A stretch of 38,597 bases of DNA from Prasinococcaceae sp. CCMP 1430. Its lineage: Eukaryota > Prasinodermophyta > Palmophyllophyceae > Prasinococcales > Prasinococcaceae. Shown here one piece after another: positions 1-8,605 of this stretch. The notes beneath the pieces are model-generated. The model did not search any database. It saw nothing but the letters and a program-made list of their open reading frames with translations, and was not told where the DNA came from. The translations under genes and the position numbers were made by a program. The first letter of the stretch is position 1. Every line of letters starts with the position of its first letter. The stretch lies in NCBI GenBank assembly GCA_013416795.1, contig RQSC01000007.1, positions 144,813 to 183,409 of the forward strand, written 5' to 3'.

Positions 1-95
1 GGGGGGGGGGGGCAAAGGGGTGCGGATAGGTCAGGACCAGGCGCGGGCAAGGGCACGCTCTCCATGGCACGCGCGCGCGAACGGCGCGACCGTAC

Positions 96-238
96 CTGTG
101 CTCGTACCGCTTCGTGAGTGTGTAGAACGCCGCATCGCCGGCGCCGTTGCCACCATCGGCGGGCGCGAGCGCGTACACGACCAGCGAGCGCGGGTGCAGC
201 ACGGCGAGCGTGTCGTCGTCCGCACCGACAACGAAGCG
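96..238 (-). CDS. BBS9: BBS9/PTHB1-like exon, partial at window edge
   Basis: BBS9 (PTHB1) is a subunit of the BBSome, the coat that sorts membrane proteins into cilia. On the minus strand this stretch reads about 47 codons with LAVLHPRSLVVYAL followed by FYTLTKRYEHR. That resembles the N-terminal beta-propeller of PTHB1, where an LAVLHP..L.VY segment is followed by a YEH motif. The exon ends in a GT donor (GTACGG, at 95) and a CTGAC branch-like site lies at about 31-35, so the next exon would be beyond base 1. An in-frame TGA (239-241) sits just upstream of the exon start with no AG acceptor after it. The fragment is therefore a pseudogene piece, a sequence with an indel, or uses an unusual acceptor. 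The match is by eye and short. Confidence 0.5.
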
Positions 239-267
239 TCAGCGTGGGCGCGCGAGGGACCGCGCGC

Positions 268-1888
268 ATGCCGCCGTCGCTCGCAGACGACGGGAGCAAA
301 GTGCCGCGGCGCGGTCCCATCGAGCGATGGGAGGCCGCGCATGCCGCTGCGGGGGCGCAGGCGGGCGGCGTACGCGTGTACGCGACGTCCGATCTTCACG
401 CCGATAGGCCAGGTGCGCACGAGTCCGCGAGCGCATGCGCTGACCGGCGCGAGCGATGCGCGCCCGGACTGACCCGCCATCTCGCGCTCGCACGCGCACG
501 TTGGCCGCGCGGGGGTCGCAGACAACGCGGATTTTCTGCGGGAGCTCGTGCGCTACCGCCAGGAGACGCGCGCAGACAACTCGGACGTGCTCGTCGTCGC
601 GGGCGACGTCGCAGACGACCCCGAGGTGCTCATCGACTGCCTCGCGTCGCTGCGGGAAGCGTACGGCGGCGGAGTGGTGTTTGTGCCGGGCAATCACGAC
701 CTTTGGCAGACGGGCTCGCGCAGGGAAGGTGCGGCACGCGCGCATGTGCGGGCGCGGGAGCACGCGCGTCGGAGCGAGCGCATGGGAGCGGGCGCAGCTG
801 TGCGCGCCAGAGCTTGCGTGGCAGCGCATTGACAGCCGCGTGCGCTCGCCGTCGCAAAGGCGGCCGCTTCGAGGACTCGCTGGACAAGCTTGGCTACTTG
901 CTGCGCGAGTGCGAGGCGCGCGGGGTGCACACGCGCACGCTGCGCGTGCCCCTCTGCGGCGGCAGCAGGTCGCTGTGGGTCGTGCCTTTGTTGGCGTGGC
1001 ACCACCAAAGCTGGGATCGCGAGCCGCCCATCACGGGGCTGCAGCTGCCGCCGTTCGAGTCGTGCATGTCAGACTACAGGTGCTGCACGTGGCCCGAGGG
1101 CATCCCCGGCTGCGACGACCCCAAGTCCGACGCGTGCGCGCGCCTCCTCGACGCGTTCGAGGGGCGCAACGACGAGGCGGTGGCGCTCCTTGCGCGTGAG
1201 CGGCGCGCGGGTGACGTGGTCATCTCCTGCTCGCACTTCCTCCCGCACCAGTGCCTCATGCCCACCAAGCGCATGCTCTTCATGCCCGAGCTGCCCAAGG
1301 CGTGCGGCAGCGATTTGTTGCGTCCCCGCATCGACGCGCTGGGCGGCGTTGGCGCGCACGTCTTTGGTCACACGCATTTCGCGTGGGACATGGACGTGGA
1401 CTCCGTGCGCTTCCTGAGCTGCCCGCTGGCGTACCCCACGGAGCGGCGCAACAACATGAACGGCGGCGGGGAGTGGGTGCCGCTGCGCGTGTGGGAGGTG
1501 GAGCCCACGGCTCTAGATGGCCCTGGCGGCGCCGCGGGTGACGGAGAGCTCGGGGAGAGGTGCGTCGCGATGGCGGCGCAGGTGCATGGCTCGAGCGCTC
1601 TACGTGGCGCTGACGCGCGCCCTACCTTCCCGCCCGCGCGTCCATCCGTCACCATTGTCAATGTACGCGTGTGTGCGCGCGCGTGCGTGCGTGTGCGTGT
1701 CCATGCCCCGCAGCGTCGCGTGTGGTGACGGTGCGGTGGGCGCCTTTTGCCCGCGACAGCCCGCTTTCTGGTCGAGCTTCTACCGGTTAAACGGACGCGA
1801 CCCCACCAACATGACGCTCGCGCCGTGGGTGGAGAAGCGCCTCGGCCGCCGCATGGTCGGCAGCGCCGCTGTCTCGGCGCGCTCATGA
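268..1888 (+). CDS. Calcineurin-like metallophosphoesterase, four exons
   Basis: A predicted metal-dependent phosphoesterase of 408 residues; its substrate is unknown. Exons 268-412, 522-728, 860-1559 and 1714-1888 join in phase. All three introns start GTGCG (109, 131 and 154 bases) and carry CTGAC or TTGAC. The metal-binding motifs appear in order: SDLHAD, GDVADD, GNHDLW, a histidine in SCSHF, and FGHTHFAW. The C-terminus has FWSSFY..N.RDP followed by LAPWVEKRL, a tail I know from plant and algal members of this family, which supports the last exon. The start at 268 is the first ATG in frame with SDLHAD. The BBS9-like exon lies head-to-head 29 bases away, so the two would share a very short 5' region. 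Confidence 0.82.
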
Positions 1889-2427
1889 GCGCGCGCCGCG
1901 GCCGCCCGCCGTGTGCAACTGTACATACCATTATTCTTCGCGTCACGTGGGCAGGCAGGATCACGCCGAGGCCGCCAGCGCAGCCCCGCCCCACGCGGTG
2001 GTGCCGCGCGCCGCGTGGGCGAGGGCCTCAGGTCGCCTATCGCACAGACCCACGCACATGCACGCGCGCGCGTGCACGTGCGCACTTACGTCTGCTCGCG
2101 CGCGTGCGCACGCACCCCCCCCCCCAGCGCCGCAGGAGCCGGCGCGCACGCGAAGGTGGGTGGGTGGGTGGGGGCGGGTTTGGGGGTGGTGCGAAGGCCA
2201 GGCGGCGCGGCGCGGTTGAGCTGAGCTGATTGATCACGAGGCGATCTGATCCAGGCCCCAAAAAATGCAATGGGTGCGTTGCGAAACCCTAAATCATAAA
2301 CCCTAAACATGTTCCAACAGGGGGGGTGTTCGCCTCACCACCGTCCAAACGAATTCGAAATAATTCGAAATGGTCTCGATGGGGGTGCCACTCGGCACAT
2401 TGCGCCCGAACCTTCGAATTTGGCGCC
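1889..2427. other. Intergenic: phosphoesterase 3' end and GT31 5' flank
   Basis: No gene is recognised here. TGTACA at 1920-1925 lies 32 bases after the phosphoesterase stop. Next come GC-rich low-complexity DNA with a poly-C run near 2115 and a G-rich stretch at about 2157-2190 (repeated GGGT, possible G-quadruplex). From about 2220 the sequence becomes AT-richer and contains two telo-box-like motifs, then runs into the 5' end of the glycosyltransferase gene. Confidence 0.7.
2284..2307 (+). promoter_or_regulatory. Paired telo-box-like motif upstream of GT31 gene
   Basis: AAACCCTAAA occurs twice (2284-2293 and 2298-2307), separated by four bases, about 120 bases before the chosen start of the GT31 gene. 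AAACCCTAA is the plant telo-box, a promoter element named for its likeness to telomere repeats. A regulatory role here is inferred from position; two copies are far too few to be a telomere. Confidence 0.4.
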
Positions 2428-4065
2428 ATGGTCTTGGGCGGGAGGCTGCTGCTGGGGGCGGGAGGCGGCGCCGGCGTCAACAGCATCCCCGCGCGCTGCG
2501 CCGCGTCCTCCGTGGCTAGGCCGCGCGCGGCCACCCGCGCCGCCGCGGCGGGCCTCGCGGTCGCGGCTGTGCTGGCCCTCGCGTGCTCGGCGCTCGCCGT
2601 GTTCGCGGTGCTGCTTCGCGAAATTTGGCGGGCTTGCGCCGGGGGGCTGGACGGCGTCGGCATTGCTGGCGGAGGAGAGTCCTTCACGGCCGTGTGGACG
2701 TACACAGCGCTGCCTGACGCGCTCGAGATCTCCGCTCGTGATGACGGCTGGCGCTTTGACCACGCCGAGGCCCATCTCAGCCGCAAGCGCGGCAGCGGCG
2801 GCGGCGGCTCGGACGCCTCTTCGTCGGGGGGGCTGTTGCCGGCGCCGGACATGTTCATGGGCGTGTTTACGTCATTTGGTGAAGGGGGGCGTCGGCGGCG
2901 CGAGGCGGTGCTCAGCACGTGGGCAGCAGCACCCTCGCTCCGCGCAGAGATGCGCAAGGGGCGGGTGGCCATAAGCTTTGTGCTCGGAGCAGTTCCGGGG
3001 ACGTCGCTTGGCAACGAGGAGGAATTGGAGCAGGGCGTGGCTGCCGAGGCCGAAGCTGAACGCAGCAACGCTCGGGCTCGAGGCGGCACGCCCGTCGGCT
3101 TCCTTCGGCTGCCCGAGGTCGAAGACCGCTACGAGAATCTGCCCTGGAAGTCTCGCGTGTTCTTCACGACGGTGGTTGACCTGTATCCGAGCGCGAAGTG
3201 GATCGTGAAGGCCGATGATGATACGTACATATTCCCGTCGAGGCTGCGCTTCGCGCTGATGTCTCTTTTTCGGGAGGGACTCAGAGAGTACGTCGCCGCG
3301 CGAGAGACACCCCCCGAGGCACAGGTTTCGCTCTCCGCCAAGAGAGATGCCGCGGCGTTCAATGCGTCGATCGACCGCGCCCTGCAGGCGGACATTGACG
3401 CCGCCGTGAGCGCGTCTACTACTGAGGCGCACCCAGCCAATTCGTTCGGAGGCAATGCTTACTACGTGGGCTGCTTGAAGAAGGGCTACCCCATGCCCGC
3501 TGGTTCAAAGTGGCATGAGCCCAACGCGTATATACTGGGCGCCGAACAAAACAAGTCGCAATACCCCGCGCACGCGTGGGGTCCCATCTATGCCCTTTCA
3601 GCCGTAGCCGCGAGGGGCATCGCGTCGCAGACCCGCGAGACCCTCGAGAAAGCCAGAGCGATGCGCAATGCGAGTGCACTGCGCGAGCACCTCGCCGTTG
3701 ACTGGAGGGACGTCTATGGCAGCCTCAGACACATGAAGAACGAGGACATCAGCGTTGGTTTGTGGATGCTAGCGATGAATGTGAGCGTGCGCGACGAGCG
3801 CAGGCTGTGCCACGCTATGCTCGCGCCCAACAGCCTCGCCGTCTACGACATCCCAAAGTGTTCGGGTCTGTGCGATGCCGCAGGCACGGGGCCGCACAGC
3901 TTGGCCGGCGTCCACGAGCGCGCGGCTCGCCTGGGCGAGGGCACACCGCACGACTGGGAGGTGCTCAGCAGTCCTGCCAAGGGCTTCCTCCGGTATGTAA
4001 CGCGGGAGCACCATGCGGAGGATGGCAGCCGCAGCACCATCGAGGAAATCGAGTGGCAGGGCTAG
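2428..4065 (+). CDS. Family 31-like beta-1,3-glycosyltransferase, type II membrane protein
   Basis: A predicted Golgi glycosyltransferase of 545 residues in one exon. A short cytosolic N-terminus is followed by one hydrophobic segment (about residues 36-64), as in type II Golgi enzymes. The lumenal part starts with MFMGVFTSFGEGGRRRREA, the usual opening of GT31 domains. Then come LPEVEDRYENLPWKSR and KADDDTY with the metal-binding DDD at residues 263-265, and later GGNAYYVG and the acidic NEDISVGLWM. I chose the ATG at 2428 (context gcgccATGg) over the in-frame ATG at 2326, because the stretch between is AT-rich and looks untranslated. Donor and acceptor sugars cannot be told from the sequence. 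The gene converges on the methyltransferase/oxygenase gene with 21 bases between the stop codons. Confidence 0.85.
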   Translation: MVLGGRLLLGAGGGAGVNSIPARCAASSVARPRAATRAAAAGLAVAAVLALACSALAVFAVLLREIWRACAGGLDGVGIAGGGESFTAVWTYTALPDALEISARDDGWRFDHAEAHLSRKRGSGGGGSDASSSGGLLPAPDMFMGVFTSFGEGGRRRREAVLSTWAAAPSLRAEMRKGRVAISFVLGAVPGTSLGNEEELEQGVAAEAEAERSNARARGGTPVGFLRLPEVEDRYENLPWKSRVFFTTVVDLYPSAKWIVKADDDTYIFPSRLRFALMSLFREGLREYVAARETPPEAQVSLSAKRDAAAFNASIDRALQADIDAAVSASTTEAHPANSFGGNAYYVGCLKKGYPMPAGSKWHEPNAYILGAEQNKSQYPAHAWGPIYALSAVAARGIASQTRETLEKARAMRNASALREHLAVDWRDVYGSLRHMKNEDISVGLWMLAMNVSVRDERRLCHAMLAPNSLAVYDIPKCSGLCDAAGTGPHSLAGVHERAARLGEGTPHDWEVLSSPAKGFLRYVTREHHAEDGSRSTIEEIEWQG

Positions 4066-4093
4066 TGAGACTATCGGCTAGTGCGACTATCGG
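4062..4093. repeat. Tandem 16-base duplication across two convergent stop codons
   Basis: CTAGTGAGACTATCGG (4062-4077) is followed directly by CTAGTGCGACTATCGG (4078-4093), 15 of 16 bases identical. The first copy holds the plus-strand TAG of the glycosyltransferase (4063-4065); the second holds the minus-strand TAG of the oxygenase fusion (4087-4089). Confidence 0.85.
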
Positions 4094-6026
4094 TGTCGGT
4101 TATGTAAATAAATGCCGCCCTCATGCAGCTCCACCACGCAGCTCCGCCGGGTCCCCTTGGTCAGCGTGGCGACATTGTGGACGAGCTCGCTCGGGAATAT
4201 GACCGCGTCACCGGGCGAGGCGACATCCGTGATTTCCACCCACCTCTCATTCTCGCTGCCCTCGCCGCGCAAGACACTGAAGGCCGCGCCCTCGAATGAG
4301 GACGGGGACGAAAGGAGGACGCTCATGGTCAGCAGGGAGCCAGTGTCCCTGTGACCCCTGTCGGTGACGCCACCTCCTGGCGTGTAGCCGTGCCACTGCG
4401 CCACGCATCGCGCACAACATAGGCAGAGATTATTTTTGCGCGTCAGCGCTGTGTTCACGTTCGCGCCTGTGAGAGCTGCCAGCCACATGGCGCCAAGCAT
4501 CGCGTACCTCCATGCTCCGCACATTGACTGCGCGCCCTCTGAGGAGCCCCCAGCCCAGCCGAGCGTCGGCGTCGTACATCGCCGCGAGGAGCTTCGCGCG
4601 CACCGCGGGAAGCTGCGCCTCGATGGCGCCGTCGCGGTGGAGATGCACCACCCTGTGGGTGCCCAGAGAGTGAACCGCGTCCTCGACCGCCGAGCAGAAG
4701 CCATCCTCACCGCCACCGTCGTCGAAGAGTGCCCCCAAGAGCGCCGCGCTCAAGTCGTCCGCATCATCGCCTGAAGCAGTGGCGGTGCCCTGGGCGTCGC
4801 CAACGCCCGCGCCGTCGTTGCTGCCGGTAGCCTCCTCCGCATCGAGCATGCTTCTCGCGAGGGCATCGACAGCCGCAATGTCCTCCGCGCTGAGCACGCC
4901 GTGCAAAACCGCCGCACCGAGCGCGTCGGCCGCGCGCGCGTCCGCCGGCGCGGGTGCCGGGCGCGAGGCTGCCCACGCTTCTAGCGGCAGCGCGTCGCGC
5001 GGCGGCACCACAAAGACGCCGTACTTTGCCTCCGGACCGCGATACACCTGCGCGCGCGCGCGCTCGAGGGTCAGATCCGCGCGCTGTGGTGTCGGAAGCG
5101 CGCGCGCGTCTGCGCGCCGGCCTCACCTCCCATCCGAGCTCGTTGGTAGCCGCGAACACGCCCGCGGCGTCCCCGAAGTCCAGGCAGGTGTCAAGGGCCT
5201 CCACGCAGGTCGAGAGCACGAAGCTGCCGAGCTCATACTCGCGACGCAGCGTGGGCGCGAGCGAGGTGAGCCCCGCGCCTGTAAGGAACGCAAGGACGGC
5301 CGTCGGCGCGGGCAGGCGAGCGGCACGCCCGCCGCCTCCACCGCCTCCGCCGCCGCCACAGCTGCCGCCGCCGCCGCCGCCGCCGCCGCCATCAGGAGCA
5401 CCCTGCTCGCCCACAAGCTCGCCGGTGGCGAGGAAGCCCTCTGGTGCGTCGGTGAGGTCGGCAAGCACCCACTCGCAGCGCGCGGCGACGCCTGGCCCTG
5501 CTGCAGCCGCGCGGCGGCGGCACCCAGCGAGGCACTCGGCGTCGAGCTCCACGCCGACCGCGCGGAGCGCGGGGTAGCGGCACGCGGCCTCGATGAGCAC
5601 CCGCCCGTCGCCGCACCCGAGGTCCCACAACACGTCACCGCCGCCGCAGCCCTGCTCGCCGCCACCGTTCCCCTCACGCTCCGCGCTCCCGCCTGGCGGT
5701 CCGGCTCCGCCGCAGCCGAGCCTGAGCGCGGCGTAGATGTGCGCCAGCCTATTGGCGGCGCACGGCGCGAACGGCGCGAGCGATGTCGCGCCCCTGGAGC
5801 TCCATCGCTCGGCTGCCGACCTGTGGCCCGCGTCGCCGCCGCCGGGCGCGAGCACGTACTCCCGGAGCAGGGCGGACTGCTCCGACTCGAGCGCGTCCGC
5901 CTGCCAGCCAGAGTCTGCCGCGGACGCCATCCGCGCGAGGCGCGCAGCCAGCAGGGCGGCGCGCGCGCGGCGCTCGCGGCCGGCGTCGCGCGAGCCGGGA
6001 AAAAAGCCAAAAACGCATGCGCGCAA
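4087..6026 (-). CDS. SAM methyltransferase fused to prolyl-4-hydroxylase-like 2OG-Fe(II) oxygenase
   Basis: A two-domain protein of up to 582 residues from three exons (6026-5127, 5047-4508, 4395-4087). Its introns are 79 and 112 bases, in phase 0, with CTGAC sites. The N-terminal half is a class I methyltransferase with VLWDLGCGDGRVLIEAA (SAM-binding motif I) and the acidic GVELD, interrupted by a Gly-rich insert coded by a GCC/CGG repeat. Its tail (GWE, then VYRGPEAKYGVFVVP) is continuous across the first intron. The C-terminal half resembles prolyl-4-hydroxylase-type dioxygenases: iron ligands H495 and D497 in GHRD, the distal H553 in ELVHNV, and the 2-oxoglutarate-binding R563 in KGTRRS. 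The join ME|WHGYTPGGG restores the expected motif. The start may instead be the in-frame ATG at 5930 (MASAADSGW). Substrates are unknown; linked methylation and hydroxylation of one target is only a guess. Confidence 0.8.
5329..5391. repeat. GCC/CGG trinucleotide repeat inside methyltransferase coding region
   Basis: A run of GCC/GCT-type triplets that codes on the minus strand for two poly-Gly blocks separated by a short S-C segment. It lies between the SAM-binding core and the end of the methyltransferase domain, so it is probably a flexible surface insert and likely to vary in length. Confidence 0.8.
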
Positions 6027-6337
6027 GGCCGGTCCACGCGCCGAGGCCAGTCATTCCTCTTTTCCCATTTCTCATTTGTAGTACTGCTGGGATTACTTGC
6101 ACTGCAACGTGAATGTAGCATCACCATTCAGCCCCTGATTCCAATTGGGTTGACCCGGTCGAGCACGCGCAGGGCCTGGGTCAAAGCTGTTTTTCCCCGG
6201 GGGTATTTTCCGTTGGACTGGTCCAGCCGTGCAGGGCTGGGAGCGGTGGAGGGTGCACAGCTCCGTGTGGACCTGTGCTGTGGCCATATATACGTATTAA
6301 CCCTGGATTACAAAAACCTTAAACATGAAACACTGAC
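6027..6337. promoter_or_regulatory. Divergent promoter region
   Basis: This is the only space between two head-to-head genes, the methyltransferase/oxygenase (-) and the dehydrogenase fusion (+). It is clearly AT-richer than its surroundings. CATATATAC at 6285-6293 is TATA-like and lies about 45 bases before the plus-strand start; CCTTAAAC at 6317-6324 resembles the CCTAAAC motifs at other gene starts. Function is inferred from position only. Confidence 0.45.
6325..6336 (+). other. Minimal upstream ORF (ATG AAA CAC TGA)
   Basis: A three-codon reading frame with its own stop ends one base before the ATG of the dehydrogenase fusion (6338). If it is in the transcript, ribosomes would have to reinitiate or scan past it. 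The transcription start is unknown, so it may lie upstream of the mRNA. Confidence 0.3.
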
Positions 6338-8433
6338 ATGCGCAGGAAGGCGTGGGGCGGACGCGGCGGCGGCGGCGGGGGCAGACAGACGCTGCGGGGC
6401 GGTGGCGGTAGCGCCCTCGTGACTGGCGCGGGCTCGGGCATCGGCCGCGCCGTCGCGCAGAGGCTGGCCGCGCGTGGCTACGCGCTCACAGTCGTCGACG
6501 TCGATGCCGCCGCGGCGGAGCGCGTCGCCGCTGAGCTCGCGCACTCGGGCGCACGCGCTGCGGCGGCGCGCGCCGACGTGGCGGACGCCGCCGAACTCGA
6601 GCGCGCGTTCGGGGCGCATGTATCTCGCTACGGCGGCGTGGACGTCGTCGTGAACAACGCGGGCGTGGGAGACGGCGATGGCTCTGTCGCCGCGGGCGAC
6701 CTCGCCGTGCGCGTCAACCTCGGCGCAGTCATTGCTGGCACCAAGCTCGCCGAGCGCCACATGGCACGGCAGCCGGCACCCGCGTGCCCCAACGCCAGCG
6801 GGCGCAGGGGCACGGTGATCAATGTGGCCTCGACGGGGGGGCTATGGCCGATGCCTCACGCGCCGGTGTACGCCGCCACCAAGGCCGCAGTGCTCATGTT
6901 CACGCGCTCGGCGGCGCCGGCGCTGCTCGCGTCGTCCGGGGTCGTGTGCTGCGCGCTCGCGCCGACGTACACGCAGAACACGGGGATGGGCGACGTGATA
7001 GCGGCGCACCCCGATGGCGCGGCCTTGGTGCGCGAGGCGACGCGCGGCGCGGGGCTCGCGAAGCTATCGCACGTTGTCGACGGCGTGGAGGCGCTGGTGG
7101 ACGGCGGGCAGCCCGGCCAGGCGCTGGTGTGCGTGCCTGGCCAGCACCTCACCTGGCACTGGTCCGCGCGCAAGGACAAGGCGGCCAAGCGCAGCGAGCG
7201 AGCACTGGCCCCGCCGCTCCTCGCGCCACTGCCGCCGCTCCCAGCGACGCGCCGCGTGCTCATGGTGCGGCGCCTCACCACGGACTTTGCCAACGCCGTG
7301 GAGCTCGTCGAGGAGCCCATGCCGGCGGTGTCGGGCACGGAAGTGCTCGTCGCGCGCTGCCATGTGGGCGTGAACGCCAGCGACGTCAACTTCACAGCGG
7401 GTGCGTCGTGCGCGCGTGCGTCTGCGCGAGCGCGCGCGCTCCCGCGGAGGAGCGAGCTGACACGCGCGTGCGCTCCTCCGCCTCGCTGTCGCGCGTTGAC
7501 CTCCCAGGCCGATACTTCGGCAAGAAGGCCGCGGAGATGCTGCCCTTCCCTGCCGGCCTCGAGTCGGTCGGGTACGTCGCTGCGGCTGGCGAGGGCGCGC
7601 TCGAGGCGGGCATCCGCGTGGGTCAATGCGTATCCACGCTTGAGTACGGCGCGTTCTCCACCCACGGCGTGGTGGAGTGCGCGCGGCTGCTTCCGTGCCT
7701 CGCGCCGCCCACGCCTGAGGCGCTGGGGCTGCTCACGAGCGGCCTGACGGCCAGCCTCGCCCTGGAGCGGTCGGCGGGGCTGCGCCGCGTGGGGGAGCGC
7801 GGCGAGCGCCGCAAGAAAGTGCTTGTCACCGCCGCGGCCGGCGGCACCGGCCAGTTCGCAGTCCAGCTCGCGCGCCTTTTGGGACACGAGGTGGTGGCCA
7901 CGTGCGGCTCGGCTGCCAAGGCGAGGCTGCTGGCGGAGCTCGGCGCGCACCGTGTGATCAATTACAAAGTCGAGAGCGTGGGCGAGGTGCTCAAGCGCGA
8001 ATACAGGGAGGGGATCGACGTCATCTTCGAAAGCGTGGGCGGTGACATGTTCGACACCGTCACGCGACACGTCGCCCCGGGGGGCACGGTGATCGTCATC
8101 GGCATGATGAGCGCATACCAGGGCGCGGGCGGCGACGCGGGCGGTTGGCCACTCAGCTCCCACGCGGGGCTCACGGAGCGGTTGCTGTGGACGGGCGCCA
8201 AGTGCGTCGGATTCTTCCTGTTGCAGCACGCGGCGCACTATAAGCGCCACCTGAGCCAGCTGCACGCCCTGCTCGGCAGCGGCGCCCTGCGCGTGGCGAC
8301 CGACTCGGAGCGCTTCGATGGGATCGAGTCAGTGGTGGCGGCCGTCGAGCGCCTGCAGAGCGGCCGCAGCGCAGGGAAGGTGACCGTGCAGCTCGCGCGC
8401 GCGCCGCCCGCCGCGGCGACAGCGAAGCTCTGA
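6338..8433 (+). CDS. Short-chain dehydrogenase fused to prostaglandin-reductase-3 (ZADH2)-like oxidoreductase
   Basis: A 662-residue protein from two exons (6338-7400, 7508-8433). The 107-base intron starts GTGCGT and has TTGAC near its 3' end. Residues about 25-270 are a short-chain dehydrogenase with the cofactor motif TGAGSGIG, NNAG, INVAS and the catalytic YAATK. From about residue 306 a zinc-free medium-chain reductase begins, closely resembling human PTGR3/ZADH2: VGVNASDVNFTAGRYF across the splice junction, VLVTAAAGGTGQFAVQLARL, VINYKVESVGEVLK and IDVIFESVGG. The linker is Ala/Pro/Leu-rich. PTGR3 reduces 15-keto-prostaglandins with NADPH and related dehydrogenases oxidise 15-hydroxyl groups, so the fusion could do two successive redox steps on one lipid. 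That pairing is inference. Confidence 0.85.
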
Positions 8434-8605
8434 CTGATAAAGTGCGACCCTTACATCCTCACGCGCTGTCGATTGCGCGGCGCATGCGCTGCCGCCTGGG
8501 TACGCCTCAAGCGACGGCGCGTTGGCACAGGCATCGCTCTTCTGTGACTGAAAACGGAAGCGAATGGCCAACGGCCAATGGCTGAGCACTCCGAGTGCCT
8601 GTCAT

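Noticed and set aside
118-1728. Single long frame across the phosphoesterase region
   Set aside because: Its middle part reads through two introns in the wrong frame; conserved motifs need three frames joined by GT-AG introns.
2284-2307. Internal telomere
   Set aside because: Only two interrupted copies of CCCTAAA; better explained as a promoter-type motif.
4779-6422. 547-residue plus-strand frame
   Set aside because: Antisense to the methyltransferase/oxygenase gene; low-complexity and without domains, as expected for shadows in GC-rich codons.
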